Source of the DNA: Campylobacterales bacterium
Lineage (GTDB): Bacteria > Campylobacterota > Campylobacteria > Campylobacterales > Sulfurovaceae
DNA length: 35,198 bases
Direction of reading: 5' to 3'
Assembly (NCBI GenBank): GCA_024279555.1
Contig: JAJRRK010000071.1
Span: 1-35,198 of the forward strand
The notes beneath the pieces were generated by a model that saw only the letters and a program-made list of their open reading frames with translations, had not been told where the DNA came from and made no database searches. Position 1 is the first letter of the stretch. Every line of letters begins with the position of its first letter. The position numbers and the translations under genes were made by a program. Below, piece after piece: positions 18,567 through 27,385 of this stretch.

Positions 18567-18578
18567 GAATTAGGAATT
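18546..18578. repeat. heptanucleotide tandem repeat GAATTAG, about 4.7 copies
   Basis: Four exact GAATTAG units (18546-18573) plus GAATT; contains the stop codon of the upstream gene. Confidence 0.95.
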
Positions 18579-18607
18579 TACGGTGCGCGTGGTTGCGCTC
18601 CGTATTT
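18579..18607. terminator. candidate terminator between convergent genes
   Basis: TACGG-T-GCGC / GCGC-T-CCGTA hairpin followed by TTTAAT. Confidence 0.5.
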
Positions 18608-19166
18608 AATGCTTTTTGATTTCTGCGACGATGACACCTCTGAGATCACCCTCTTTGAATCCTACGGCATGGTCGTGTGGATAAGCACTCTCAAGTGCCT
18701 CTTCTATCTTTGGAGACAGATCGCTTCCATGGCATTTGAGACAGACTTTTTTGGTCACAAGCGGCTTGTATACACGTGTGGTATCACCTACTTCAACCAC
18801 TTTGATGTCTTTAGGTGTGAAGGTTTTGGCTGCGATCGCGTCTTCATACTCCTTCATCACTTTCTCATCCGTTTCATCAGGTGTGTTGACCTTGTCATTC
18901 CTGACTTTGAGTGCCGTTCTTCTGACCTTGGCGTATTTTGGCAGTTTGGCATTGACCTCGTTGGTGATCTTGTCGGCACTGCCGGTACAGAATGCCAGTG
19001 CAGTCAGTCCGCTTGGGTCTTCCTTCATCTTCGCCTTGAGCTGTGTTTTGAGTGCCCCGCCAAGCATCTTGATGTATTTGATGCCCTCCTGCTTGACATT
19101 CTCCTGTGCGTAGGCAGTGCTGCCGAGGATCAGTGTTGCGCTCAAAAGTGTTGTGATTCTTTTCAT
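18606..19166 (-). CDS. DUF3365 (Tll0287-like) periplasmic heme protein
   Basis: Signal peptide; CLKCH heme-binding motif; AFCTGSADKITNEVN, DLRGVIVAEI. Confidence 0.82.
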   Translation of the reverse strand: MKRITTLLSATLILGSTAYAQENVKQEGIKYIKMLGGALKTQLKAKMKEDPSGLTALAFCTGSADKITNEVNAKLPKYAKVRRTALKVRNDKVNTPDETDEKVMKEYEDAIAAKTFTPKDIKVVEVGDTTRVYKPLVTKKVCLKCHGSDLSPKIEEALESAYPHDHAVGFKEGDLRGVIVAEIKKH

Positions 19167-19221
19167 GTTTGTTCTCCTGAAAATGATTTGTCTGATTATA
19201 GGAAAGTTTCTTTAACCGGCG

Positions 19222-20148
19222 TTAAATTCCAATACGAACCGCGGTAAGAAAAAGATACTGTTTGCCGGTGATCATGACACGGTAACGCTTCTGCTGTAGA
19301 TACTTCTTTGCAAAGATGATATCTTCAAGCACCACGCCCATCTCGCTGAAGTTGTAGTGGGCTGCTTTAGCACCGTAGACCAACTCCCCGTCACGCCATC
19401 TGGCATTTGGAAATCCGAGTATTAGTGCAGAGTTCTCTCTCAGATGCTTCTGTACCAGTTCCATCAAAAAGGGTTTATATGCGATGCCCGGACTCTGGAG
19501 TGTCCCTATGGAGATAAGCAGGTCAAACCTGCCGAGTCCAAGCGTCTCGAGTGCATTGATGTCTGCATAGTGAAAGTGGACATTCGGTTCGGGAAATGCC
19601 GCTTTTGCCATTTCTATAGCACTTTTGCTGTGATCGATACCGCACAGTTCTTTCTTCTCATAGTTGTCAGCATCAAGCATATTGCGTATGACTTCGAATT
19701 CATCTGCCCTGTTGATACCAAGGTCGAGTATGCGCCCTCTTCGCTCCAGCCCCGCATGGATAAGCGCTTCTTTGTAGTAGTGGTAGAAAGTGGGTTCTTC
19801 CATTTTGTGTATCTGTGAAAAAGGAGAGTTGCTGCCGTATTTCTCTTCTCCTGAAAATGTACCGGTATGAAAGGAGTTTTTACCCAGTTTTTCAAAGGTT
19901 AGGTGAAGCAGTTCCCCTTTCCCCTTCTGAGGTACGAGCATACGGCATCCCAGTAGTTCGGCAAGTTCCATCCATGCACGGAGGCTACGGTAAAGGTAGC
20001 ACTGCTTCCCGACATGTACCTTTGTTCCGGCATAGACACCCCTAAAAAGATCAGGGTCGAGCACCTGAAAGTCTACCTGAGCGCTTTTTTCGAGTGCAGA
20101 CAAAAGAATATCAATAATTTCAGATATAGGTTGCGTGCTAAAAGTCAT
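19222..20148 (-). CDS. class I SAM-dependent methyltransferase domain protein
   Basis: RILDLGINRADEFEVIRNML (divergent motif I), CGIDHSKSAIEMAKAAFP, FDLLISIGTLQ. Confidence 0.75.
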   Translation of the reverse strand: MTFSTQPISEIIDILLSALEKSAQVDFQVLDPDLFRGVYAGTKVHVGKQCYLYRSLRAWMELAELLGCRMLVPQKGKGELLHLTFEKLGKNSFHTGTFSGEEKYGSNSPFSQIHKMEEPTFYHYYKEALIHAGLERRGRILDLGINRADEFEVIRNMLDADNYEKKELCGIDHSKSAIEMAKAAFPEPNVHFHYADINALETLGLGRFDLLISIGTLQSPGIAYKPFLMELVQKHLRENSALILGFPNARWRDGELVYGAKAAHYNFSEMGVVLEDIIFAKKYLQQKRYRVMITGKQYLFLTAVRIGI

Positions 20149-20225
20149 TGTACCATTATATACGCCGTAGATTAAGGTGACATATCATACCATACTTTCA
20201 TATTTATAATTCCAAGGAATACGTT

Positions 20226-20618
20226 ATGAAACACTTGCTTATGTTCCTGATTCTGCTTGGCAGTGCCAATGCGGGAGCATCTTCTCTCTATGAGACTTCA
20301 CTCTATACCGGTACACTCTTTCTGTTTCTACTGTTGCTTGGTATGGTCATTTATATGACACGACGTGCGTCTCAGGACAAAGAACTGCTTAAAGAGAAAG
20401 AGGCGAAGATCACATGGCTGCGCCAGATCCATGCTGAAAATGAACAGAAACACCTTCAAAAACTCCAGGAACTGGAGAAGGAGATACTGAAACTGACCCA
20501 TACCATTGAAAACCTTGAAGTGAAGCTCAAAGAGGGAACCAAAAATCAGGTCGTTGCAAAGATAGAGGCGCTCCACAATCAGAGAGAAGCCATACGCAAG
20601 CAAAAAGAGGCATCATAA
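20226..20618 (+). CDS. hypothetical exported/membrane coiled-coil protein
   Basis: Signal peptide, one TM segment, then heptad-rich charged region. Confidence 0.65.
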   Translation: MKHLLMFLILLGSANAGASSLYETSLYTGTLFLFLLLLGMVIYMTRRASQDKELLKEKEAKITWLRQIHAENEQKHLQKLQELEKEILKLTHTIENLEVKLKEGTKNQVVAKIEALHNQREAIRKQKEAS

Positions 20619-20621
20619 GCT

Positions 20622-21287
20622 ATGGAACACAAACGAGCGGAAACAGCCCCTGTCACTCTTGGGAGCAACGAACTCCAAATCGATAAAGAGCAGGCAAATA
20701 CGCCTAATGCCCATGCTGCAGCACAGGTTGCTGTGGCGTTGGGTATGCTTGAGAGCCGATATCGGGAGAATGTTGCATCCTATGCGGAAGTACTGCATAA
20801 GGTGAACCATGAGATTGAGATGGCAAAAATAGAACTTACACAGTTCAAAGAGCAGAAACGCCCCTATGACGATGATTTGACACAAATGCTAAAAGAGATA
20901 GACCATGAACTGAAGCTGCTCGAGCATCTTACTCAGCGATGGATGCAGGATGCCGGTGTGATCCGTGAACTCTCCAGAGAGATGAAGCATCTGGCTAACC
21001 CCGGAGAGATGGCAGACCGGCTGGCATACAGAGAAGAGAACCTGATGGCTCTGGATGAGGAGATCGCCGCTTTGGAACTGAACCTCCTCAACCATGAACT
21101 CGAAAAAGAGAACCTGCAGTTGAAGATTGAACCTATCGAGCAGAAGATACGCAGTGTCGAAAAACGCATTGCAGAGCTTGAGTCGGAAAAGCGCTATATA
21201 GAGTCGGCACAATTACATAAGATCACGCAGGTTGTCTCTCCGGAAGAAAATGCTCTGCTTGAAGATCTCAAGAGTGGGAAGCACTAA
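20622..21287 (+). CDS. hypothetical coiled-coil protein
   Basis: 221 aa, extended heptad-like Glu/Leu/Lys-rich helices; starts 3 nt after preceding stop. Confidence 0.65.
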   Translation: MEHKRAETAPVTLGSNELQIDKEQANTPNAHAAAQVAVALGMLESRYRENVASYAEVLHKVNHEIEMAKIELTQFKEQKRPYDDDLTQMLKEIDHELKLLEHLTQRWMQDAGVIRELSREMKHLANPGEMADRLAYREENLMALDEEIAALELNLLNHELEKENLQLKIEPIEQKIRSVEKRIAELESEKRYIESAQLHKITQVVSPEENALLEDLKSGKH

Positions 21288-22000
21288 AGGATTTTTTGGG
21301 ATCTCTTTTCCATGGTCGTTTCATGCAGCAGCACGATCTCGTACTCGAGATGATCGAGAGGATAGGTTTCCATGAGGTGTTTCATCTCACTGTAACCCAG
21401 TACATTTCGCCCCGCCCCTACCCCGCTTCGTTTCATGTAGCGGAACATCTCTCTGACTGAGTCAAATCCCAGCGTGTAATGCAGCAGTTGTATCTTTCCG
21501 CCAAAGTGACTGTTTAGAAGTGATATGACGGTTTCCCTGTCGCGAAGTATAGGGGAGAGTCCGGCAGTTTGATAGAGTGTTTTGAAGGTACCGGATGTGA
21601 AGATCGCCAGTGAGACGGGGGCATTCATCGCAGCAATAGCCTCCAGTGTGGCATTAAGGTCAGTAGCCCACTGTAAAGCAGAAGCAGAGACAATGCGTTC
21701 GAAACGGTGCCCTTCGAGACCTTTGAAAGCATCGGGGGTATTGAAGTCTCTTTGAAGCAGGATTACCCCATTCTTTTTAGGATGCAGTGTTAACATACCT
21801 TCGGCAAAATCCATGCCCACGAATGTCTCTATCTGCCAGTCGATCGCTTTGAAGAGTGTTCCGTTGCCGCATCCGATATCGAGCAAACGGCGCGGAGTAT
21901 CGTCTATTTTTTTCAAAAGTTCCTGTACGACCTTCTTTTGAATGACATTGACCTCGTCATAGGCTCTGGCATTCTGGGAGAACTCTCGCTGGATTTTCAT
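21284..22000 (-). CDS. BioC-like SAM-dependent methyltransferase
   Basis: FSQNARAYDEVNVIQKKVVQELL, RLLDIGCGNGTLF, GMDFAEGML, RIVSASALQWATDL; start at MKIQREF. Confidence 0.82.
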   Translation of the reverse strand: MKIQREFSQNARAYDEVNVIQKKVVQELLKKIDDTPRRLLDIGCGNGTLFKAIDWQIETFVGMDFAEGMLTLHPKKNGVILLQRDFNTPDAFKGLEGHRFERIVSASALQWATDLNATLEAIAAMNAPVSLAIFTSGTFKTLYQTAGLSPILRDRETVISLLNSHFGGKIQLLHYTLGFDSVREMFRYMKRSGVGAGRNVLGYSEMKHLMETYPLDHLEYEIVLLHETTMEKRSQKIL

Positions 22001-22170
22001 GATATGGTCATGCCTTAGGTTGGTTTGGGGTATTATACGATTGTTTATGTTAGAAGTATGGAATGTGATAAGCCCTTCCCCACTTAAAAAGGGAGAAGAA
22101 TGTTTCTGCTTTGGAAAGGAAGAGTAAACATTTTGTAGGAAAGGGTTAATGAAATTATACATATTTAATG

Positions 22171-22192
22171 TTAATCGCATGTTAATCGTATG
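22171..22192. repeat. tandem 11-bp direct repeat upstream of flavoprotein gene
   Basis: GTTAATCGCAT GTTAATCGTAT. Confidence 0.8.
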
Positions 22193-22253
22193 ACATTTTT
22201 ATGATATTGTTGTTTTTTATACATGATTTGTCAGTGGAAATGAAGGGAAAAAT

Positions 22254-23495
22254 ATGGTACAGAAATATGATGTGATCGTAGTCGGCTCCGGTGCTGCCGG
22301 TATGATGTCGGCTATTGTGGCGTCAAGAAACGGACGGCGGGTGTTGTTACTGGAGAAACTCTCCCGTATCGGGGCGAAGCTCAAGGCAACAGGTGGCGGC
22401 CGCTGCAACCTTACCAACACACTTGACAATGAGAGCTTCATGTCAGCTTTCGGAAGGGATGGCAAGTTCATGATGCCGGCCCTCAATGCATTCGACCATA
22501 AAGCGCTCACAGATTTTTTCAGCCAGATCGGTGTACAGAGCCATGCACCCGACGGATTTCGTATCTTTCCCGTCACGCACAGCTCCTCTACCATCATCAA
22601 TGCCCTCGAATCGGAGATGGATCGTCTTGGTGTAGAGGTACTGTGCTCGCAACGCGTTGTCTCTCTGGAGTATGACAGAAAGAGGGTCATGGGCGTGCGT
22701 ACTCAGAGTGATGTTTTTTTTGCTTCCAGAGTGATTATCGCTACAGGCGGCAAGGGCTACCCAATGCTTGGTACCGAAGGCGACGGCTACCCGATCGCCG
22801 AATCGGTCGGGCATACAGTCACCCCGCTTCATCCTGCGATGATGCCGTTGAAAACCAAAGAGAAATGGGTCGAAAACTGCCGAGCAGACACCATAGCAAA
22901 GGTTGAGTTGCGTGTTAATATGAAAAAATATAAAAAATTGCATGCCAAGGGGGATCTCATCTTCACCAAAGAGGGTATCCGCGGTCCGGTGGTACTCGAT
23001 TTCTCCCGTGAGATCACCCCTCTGCTTGCCAAATATGATGAAGTACCGCTGGTGGCGAACTTTACCAAGGGAATGAACGAAGAACAGATACGGGTACATT
23101 TCAAAAAAGCGATCGCCCAAAAGCCGGACATCTCTACCCTTTTACTGCTCAAGACCCTGCTGCCCGAATCTCTGAGTCTGGAACTGTGTAAACTTGCCGG
23201 TACAGATCCCGAGGTCACGCTTGCAAAACAGGAGGGGAAGGCCAGAGACAGGCTCTTCAAACTTCTGGTCTGGACACCGCTTACCGTCAATGGACATGAA
23301 GGGTTCAAAATGGCAATGATCACACGCGGCGGTGTGAGCCTCAAGGAGATCGATCCCTATACCATGGAGAGCCGAAAGCTTAAAGGACTCTATTTTTGCG
23401 GTGAAGTCATGAATCTGGACGGACCCTGCGGCGGATATAACTTGCAGTGGTCTTTTGCTAGCGGCTATCTTGCGGGAAGTGCGGCTTCTTCCTGA
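22254..23495 (+). CDS. HI0933/YhiN-family NAD(P)/FAD-dependent oxidoreductase
   Basis: VIVVGSGAAGMMSAIVASRNGRRVLLLEK, KLKATGGGRCNLTN, FCGEVMNLDGPCGGYNLQWSFASG. Confidence 0.93.
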   Translation: MVQKYDVIVVGSGAAGMMSAIVASRNGRRVLLLEKLSRIGAKLKATGGGRCNLTNTLDNESFMSAFGRDGKFMMPALNAFDHKALTDFFSQIGVQSHAPDGFRIFPVTHSSSTIINALESEMDRLGVEVLCSQRVVSLEYDRKRVMGVRTQSDVFFASRVIIATGGKGYPMLGTEGDGYPIAESVGHTVTPLHPAMMPLKTKEKWVENCRADTIAKVELRVNMKKYKKLHAKGDLIFTKEGIRGPVVLDFSREITPLLAKYDEVPLVANFTKGMNEEQIRVHFKKAIAQKPDISTLLLLKTLLPESLSLELCKLAGTDPEVTLAKQEGKARDRLFKLLVWTPLTVNGHEGFKMAMITRGGVSLKEIDPYTMESRKLKGLYFCGEVMNLDGPCGGYNLQWSFASGYLAGSAASS

Positions 23496-24678
23496 AAGCA
23501 ATGATGAAGCAGGCACCATTGTCTCTGTTTTCAACCTCAATGCTCGCATGGTGTTTGTGTGCGATCTGCCGGCTCATATAGAGACCGATCCCGGTTCCTT
23601 TCCCTTCCTCTTTTGTCGTTACATTCGCTTCAAAAATATCTTCGATGACCTCTTCTGGAATGCCGCCGGCGTTGTCACATATTTCCAGTTTGTCTCCCTC
23701 CTCTGATGCGATCAGCGCAATGGTGACAAGCCTTTTTTCAACGGTATTCTCGATGAATGCATCTTTGGCATTGTTGATGATATTCAGAATAAGATGCTTA
23801 AACTCGTTGGGGTAACCGATGATCTCAATATCATCCTCCTGTATGACTTGAACCAGTATACGATGCTTGAGAATATCATCTTTGGCAAGAAAAAGTGCGG
23901 AGTTGACAATATTGATGAGTTTGAATTTCTCCTGTTCCTTGTTGGGACGGAAGAAGGAGCGGAACTCATCGAGGGTATTGATCATATGGTCTATCTGAAC
24001 CTGCAGGTTCTTTCTGTACTCCTCAATGTAGGCCTTGTCAACGACCCCGTCCTCGAAGTCGTTACGGATCAGCTCACTGTAGAGTGTCAGGGCGTTGAGC
24101 GGCTGTTTCCACTGGTGTGCGACGGAGTCCATCATCTCGCCCATCAGTGCCATCTTCGACTGTTGTATCAGCATCTCTTCATGTGCAAGACGCAGTTCAT
24201 GCTCTTTTGCCTCTTTCGCCCTGGATTTGGCGAGATTGATCGTACGGCGATTGAGATTCTCGACCAATAGCCCTATTTCACCTTTGTCTGCACATTCAAG
24301 CAGCGTATTCTCTGAAGTCATTTGGTCAAGTTGTTTGTTGATCGCTTCAATAGGATTGATAAAAAGGGCTTTGAGCGCAATATAGCCTATGAGTGTCGCC
24401 AGAATAGTCAGCAAGAGGGTCACAAGAAGCATGTTGGCAAAAAGTGCATTGGAATTCTCGATAAGTGACTGGTTGAGGGAACTTATCTCTTTTTTGAGTT
24501 GCAGGTCTTTTACGTTGAATGTCTGCGTATATGTTTGACGGTTTTGAAGATAATCCTGTCTTAATGATAAAAATGCAGCGATGATGCTAATGAGAAAAAA
24601 GATGGAAACAGTGACAAAAAAGCCGATCAGTTTTACTTTCACACTGTTATACCACTTCAACTGTATCCTCTTAAGCAT
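23458..24678 (-). CDS. membrane sensor histidine kinase
   Basis: Two TM segments, SVAHQWKQPLNALTLYSELIRND (H box), NIINNAKDA (N box), DNAGGIP, GTGIGLYMSRQIAHKH. Confidence 0.92.
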   Translation of the reverse strand: MLKRIQLKWYNSVKVKLIGFFVTVSIFFLISIIAAFLSLRQDYLQNRQTYTQTFNVKDLQLKKEISSLNQSLIENSNALFANMLLVTLLLTILATLIGYIALKALFINPIEAINKQLDQMTSENTLLECADKGEIGLLVENLNRRTINLAKSRAKEAKEHELRLAHEEMLIQQSKMALMGEMMDSVAHQWKQPLNALTLYSELIRNDFEDGVVDKAYIEEYRKNLQVQIDHMINTLDEFRSFFRPNKEQEKFKLINIVNSALFLAKDDILKHRILVQVIQEDDIEIIGYPNEFKHLILNIINNAKDAFIENTVEKRLVTIALIASEEGDKLEICDNAGGIPEEVIEDIFEANVTTKEEGKGTGIGLYMSRQIAHKHHASIEVENRDNGACFIIAFRKKPHFPQDSR

Positions 24679-24819
24679 ATTTTGTCTATCTGTCCATTAT
24701 ATCAAACTATAAATTAATATTATCTACCCTTGGTACTTTCTGGAGGTTTTTCCTCTGGCAATACACCAACCGTTAACCAAACTATATTATGATTTTTCAA
24801 AAATCAAAACGGATGCCTT

Positions 24820-26160
24820 ATGTGCTTTAAACGACTCTTCTCCCTTTCGGTACTTGTTCTCTTCTCACTTTCTCTGCTCCATGCAGACTATGTACTTAAA
24901 CCAAGCAAGCGAAAGCCCAGCCGCATCGATCATATGCCCAAGGGGATGGTAGCTGACATGAAGCGCATCCCCCAGGATCCGGCTTACTATGCGAAGCAGA
25001 TTAAGCCATGGCCTAGGATGAGACAGAAACGGGCTGATGAACAGTTCAACCGAAAATACTTCAAACCGTGGACGTTGCGAAAACTTGACATTCCTTTGAA
25101 GGATTTTGGCTGGGAGATACGCTTTGTGAGCAAGAACAAGATATACACTGCATCAGGAAAACCCATTCCCGCTTCAGTCTACAAAAAGTGGATACACAAC
25201 GCCAACTACAGTGCCAAAGACAGCAAACGCTACCATGCCATCACGACAGAACGTACCAATGTGCATGCACTGCCGACCTCACAGGCTTTCTACCTTGATC
25301 CGCGCAAACCCGGAGAGGGGTTTCCTTTCAACTACAACCAGAACTCTGCACTGCACATGAACGTGCCGCTCTATGTCTCACACTTCTCCAAAGACAGAAA
25401 ATGGGCGTTTGTCCGTGCCTCCTACGCTTTCGGGTGGATCAAAGTACATGACCTCGCTTTCGTTGATGACAAATTCATACGCAAATTTAAAAATGGCACA
25501 TACGCCATGACCGTTAAAGACAATTTACGCCTCTATAATGAAAAAGGCAGACCTGTCAGCTTTGTCAAGCTGGGTACACTTTTCCCTGTGGCAAAAGACG
25601 GCAAACGCTATCTTGCGGCAGCACGCAGTGCAACCGGACAGGCGCTTATCAAGAAAGTACAGGTACGCACCCCCGGTATTATCGCCAAAAAACCGCTTCC
25701 CTTCACTGCCGCCAATGTCGCAAAGGTGGCAAAAGAGTTCTACAATGAACCTTATGGCTGGGGCGGTGGGTATGGCTGCCGTGACTGTTCAGCAACGACA
25801 CGCGATTTTCTCGGGGTTTTCGGTATCTTTCTGCGACGGAACTCAAGCAAACAGGCACAGGATGGCCAATCTGTTTACATCAAGGGGATTCCTCCCCGGA
25901 AGAAAAAAAAGAAGATCATCCGTGAGGCAGAGCCATTCCGTTCGCTTCTCTATGTCCCAGGACACATCGTACTTTACCTTGGACAGTATAAAGGTGAACC
26001 GGTCATTATGCACACCTACTGGGGTATCCGCAAGAAGGACGGCAGCAAGCTGGTGACCGGACGCACCATTATTACTACGACAGAACCTGGCAAGGAGAGA
26101 CGCGATACCAAGCCTTCAAGTCGGCTGATCAATACGCTTAAAACCATCGTAAAGTTTTAA
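24820..26160 (+). CDS. SH3-domain, NlpC/P60-type cell-wall hydrolase
   Basis: Signal peptide; YGWGGGYGCRDCSATTRDFLGVFGIFLRRNSSKQAQDG and PGHIVLYLGQYKGEPVIMH. Confidence 0.87.
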   Translation: MCFKRLFSLSVLVLFSLSLLHADYVLKPSKRKPSRIDHMPKGMVADMKRIPQDPAYYAKQIKPWPRMRQKRADEQFNRKYFKPWTLRKLDIPLKDFGWEIRFVSKNKIYTASGKPIPASVYKKWIHNANYSAKDSKRYHAITTERTNVHALPTSQAFYLDPRKPGEGFPFNYNQNSALHMNVPLYVSHFSKDRKWAFVRASYAFGWIKVHDLAFVDDKFIRKFKNGTYAMTVKDNLRLYNEKGRPVSFVKLGTLFPVAKDGKRYLAAARSATGQALIKKVQVRTPGIIAKKPLPFTAANVAKVAKEFYNEPYGWGGGYGCRDCSATTRDFLGVFGIFLRRNSSKQAQDGQSVYIKGIPPRKKKKKIIREAEPFRSLLYVPGHIVLYLGQYKGEPVIMHTYWGIRKKDGSKLVTGRTIITTTEPGKERRDTKPSSRLINTLKTIVKF

Positions 26161-26173
26161 GGGCACCTCTAAT

Positions 26174-26203
26174 ATAAGGTGGTGGTAAACCCACCCTACA
26201 GAG
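26174..26203. repeat. REP-like hairpin
   Basis: AAGGTGGTGGTAAACCCACCCTACAGAG: imperfect GGTGG/CCACC inverted repeat in intergenic DNA. Confidence 0.35.
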
Positions 26204-26223
26204 AAGTTTGATAGAATACGCCC

Positions 26224-26856
26224 ATGAAAAAAGAAAGAAACGAAAATACCCGAAGAGTCAAAGAGAAGATTAAACTCTTCACTACCACCATCATCGCCGG
26301 AGAATTCAAAGGCAAACGTATCGAAATACCTGACATCTCCACTACACGCAGCTCCAAGTCGATTTTGCGTGAGTCGTTCTTCAATACCATACAGTTTGAT
26401 ATCATCGACCGTAATTTCGTCGAGGTTTTCGCCGGCAGCGGTTCTGTAGGACTTGAGGCGCTCAGTCGCGGTGCGGCACAGTGTTACTTCATGGAGTACA
26501 ACAAAATCGCCTTCCGTTCACTGGAGAACAACATCAAACAGACCGACCCCTCACGCTGCCATGCTTTTTATGGTGACAGTTTCGAGAACTTCGAGACGGT
26601 CTACGGACTGGTGAAGCGGCAGGGAGGAAAGACCTATTTCTACTTCGACCCCCCTTTCTCCACCCGTGACGGCATGGACGATGTCTACGACAAGACCATC
26701 GCACTTATCGAGCAGATAGAACCTGATGTGTGTGAAATGGTCGCAGTGGAGCACATGACGAAATTGACCATGCCCGGCAAGATCGGTACACTGGAAAAAG
26801 TAAAAAAGAAAAAATTCGGTCGTTCAACACTCACCTACTACAAACCACAGTCTTAA
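26224..26856 (+). CDS. rsmD: 16S rRNA (guanine966-N2)-methyltransferase RsmD
   Basis: AGEFKGKRIEIP, RSSKSILRESFFNTI, FVEVFAGSGSVGLEALSRGA, YFDPPF. Confidence 0.93.
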   Translation: MKKERNENTRRVKEKIKLFTTTIIAGEFKGKRIEIPDISTTRSSKSILRESFFNTIQFDIIDRNFVEVFAGSGSVGLEALSRGAAQCYFMEYNKIAFRSLENNIKQTDPSRCHAFYGDSFENFETVYGLVKRQGGKTYFYFDPPFSTRDGMDDVYDKTIALIEQIEPDVCEMVAVEHMTKLTMPGKIGTLEKVKKKKFGRSTLTYYKPQS

Positions 26857-26914
26857 CCCTTATCCCTTTACATCCTTCTTGCTCTCGTGCTATAATGAGA
26901 GAAAGGAGGCAATC

Positions 26915-27352
26915 ATGAATCAAAACGAACAGATGAAACGGTACTATGCCCGTTGTGACATGTCACAGATCAAAGGGCATCTCAAAGCACTGCTTGAAAG
27001 AGCACAGCAGGATGTGAAGCAGATCGGGGTGGATGAGATCGATCTTGAGACGATGGTACTCATCGATGTACGGGAACATGACGAATTTGCGTCCGGAGTA
27101 ATCCCTGCAGAAACGGTTTTTACCATTCCTCGTGGCAAACTGGAGTTCGCCGTGGATGAAACACTGGTGGAGATGAGCGAACGTCCCATCGTCTGCTACT
27201 GTCTCAAGGGTGCGCGAGGACTGATGGCGGCGCAGCGTCTTAAAGAGCTTGGGTTCAGCAACGTCGTCAACCTCAAAGGCGGTATTGAAAGCTGGGTCAA
27301 TGCAGGCAAACCCATCAAAAATTATCTCGGTCTGTTTACTCTTGGTGACTAA
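26915..27352 (+). CDS. rhodanese-like domain protein
   Basis: LIDVREHDEFASGVIPAE, VCYCLKGARGLMAAQRLKELGFSNVVNLKGGIESW; start at ATG 26915 preceded by AAGGAGG. Confidence 0.88.
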   Translation: MNQNEQMKRYYARCDMSQIKGHLKALLERAQQDVKQIGVDEIDLETMVLIDVREHDEFASGVIPAETVFTIPRGKLEFAVDETLVEMSERPIVCYCLKGARGLMAAQRLKELGFSNVVNLKGGIESWVNAGKPIKNYLGLFTLGD

Positions 27353-27385
27353 TGCATGGTATAATGGCTGAAAAAAAGAAGCAAC

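Noticed and set aside
18546-18578. GAATTAG repeat as coding phase-variation switch
   Set aside because: The repeat supplies an in-frame TAG every three units, so slippage should not extend or truncate the protein meaningfully.
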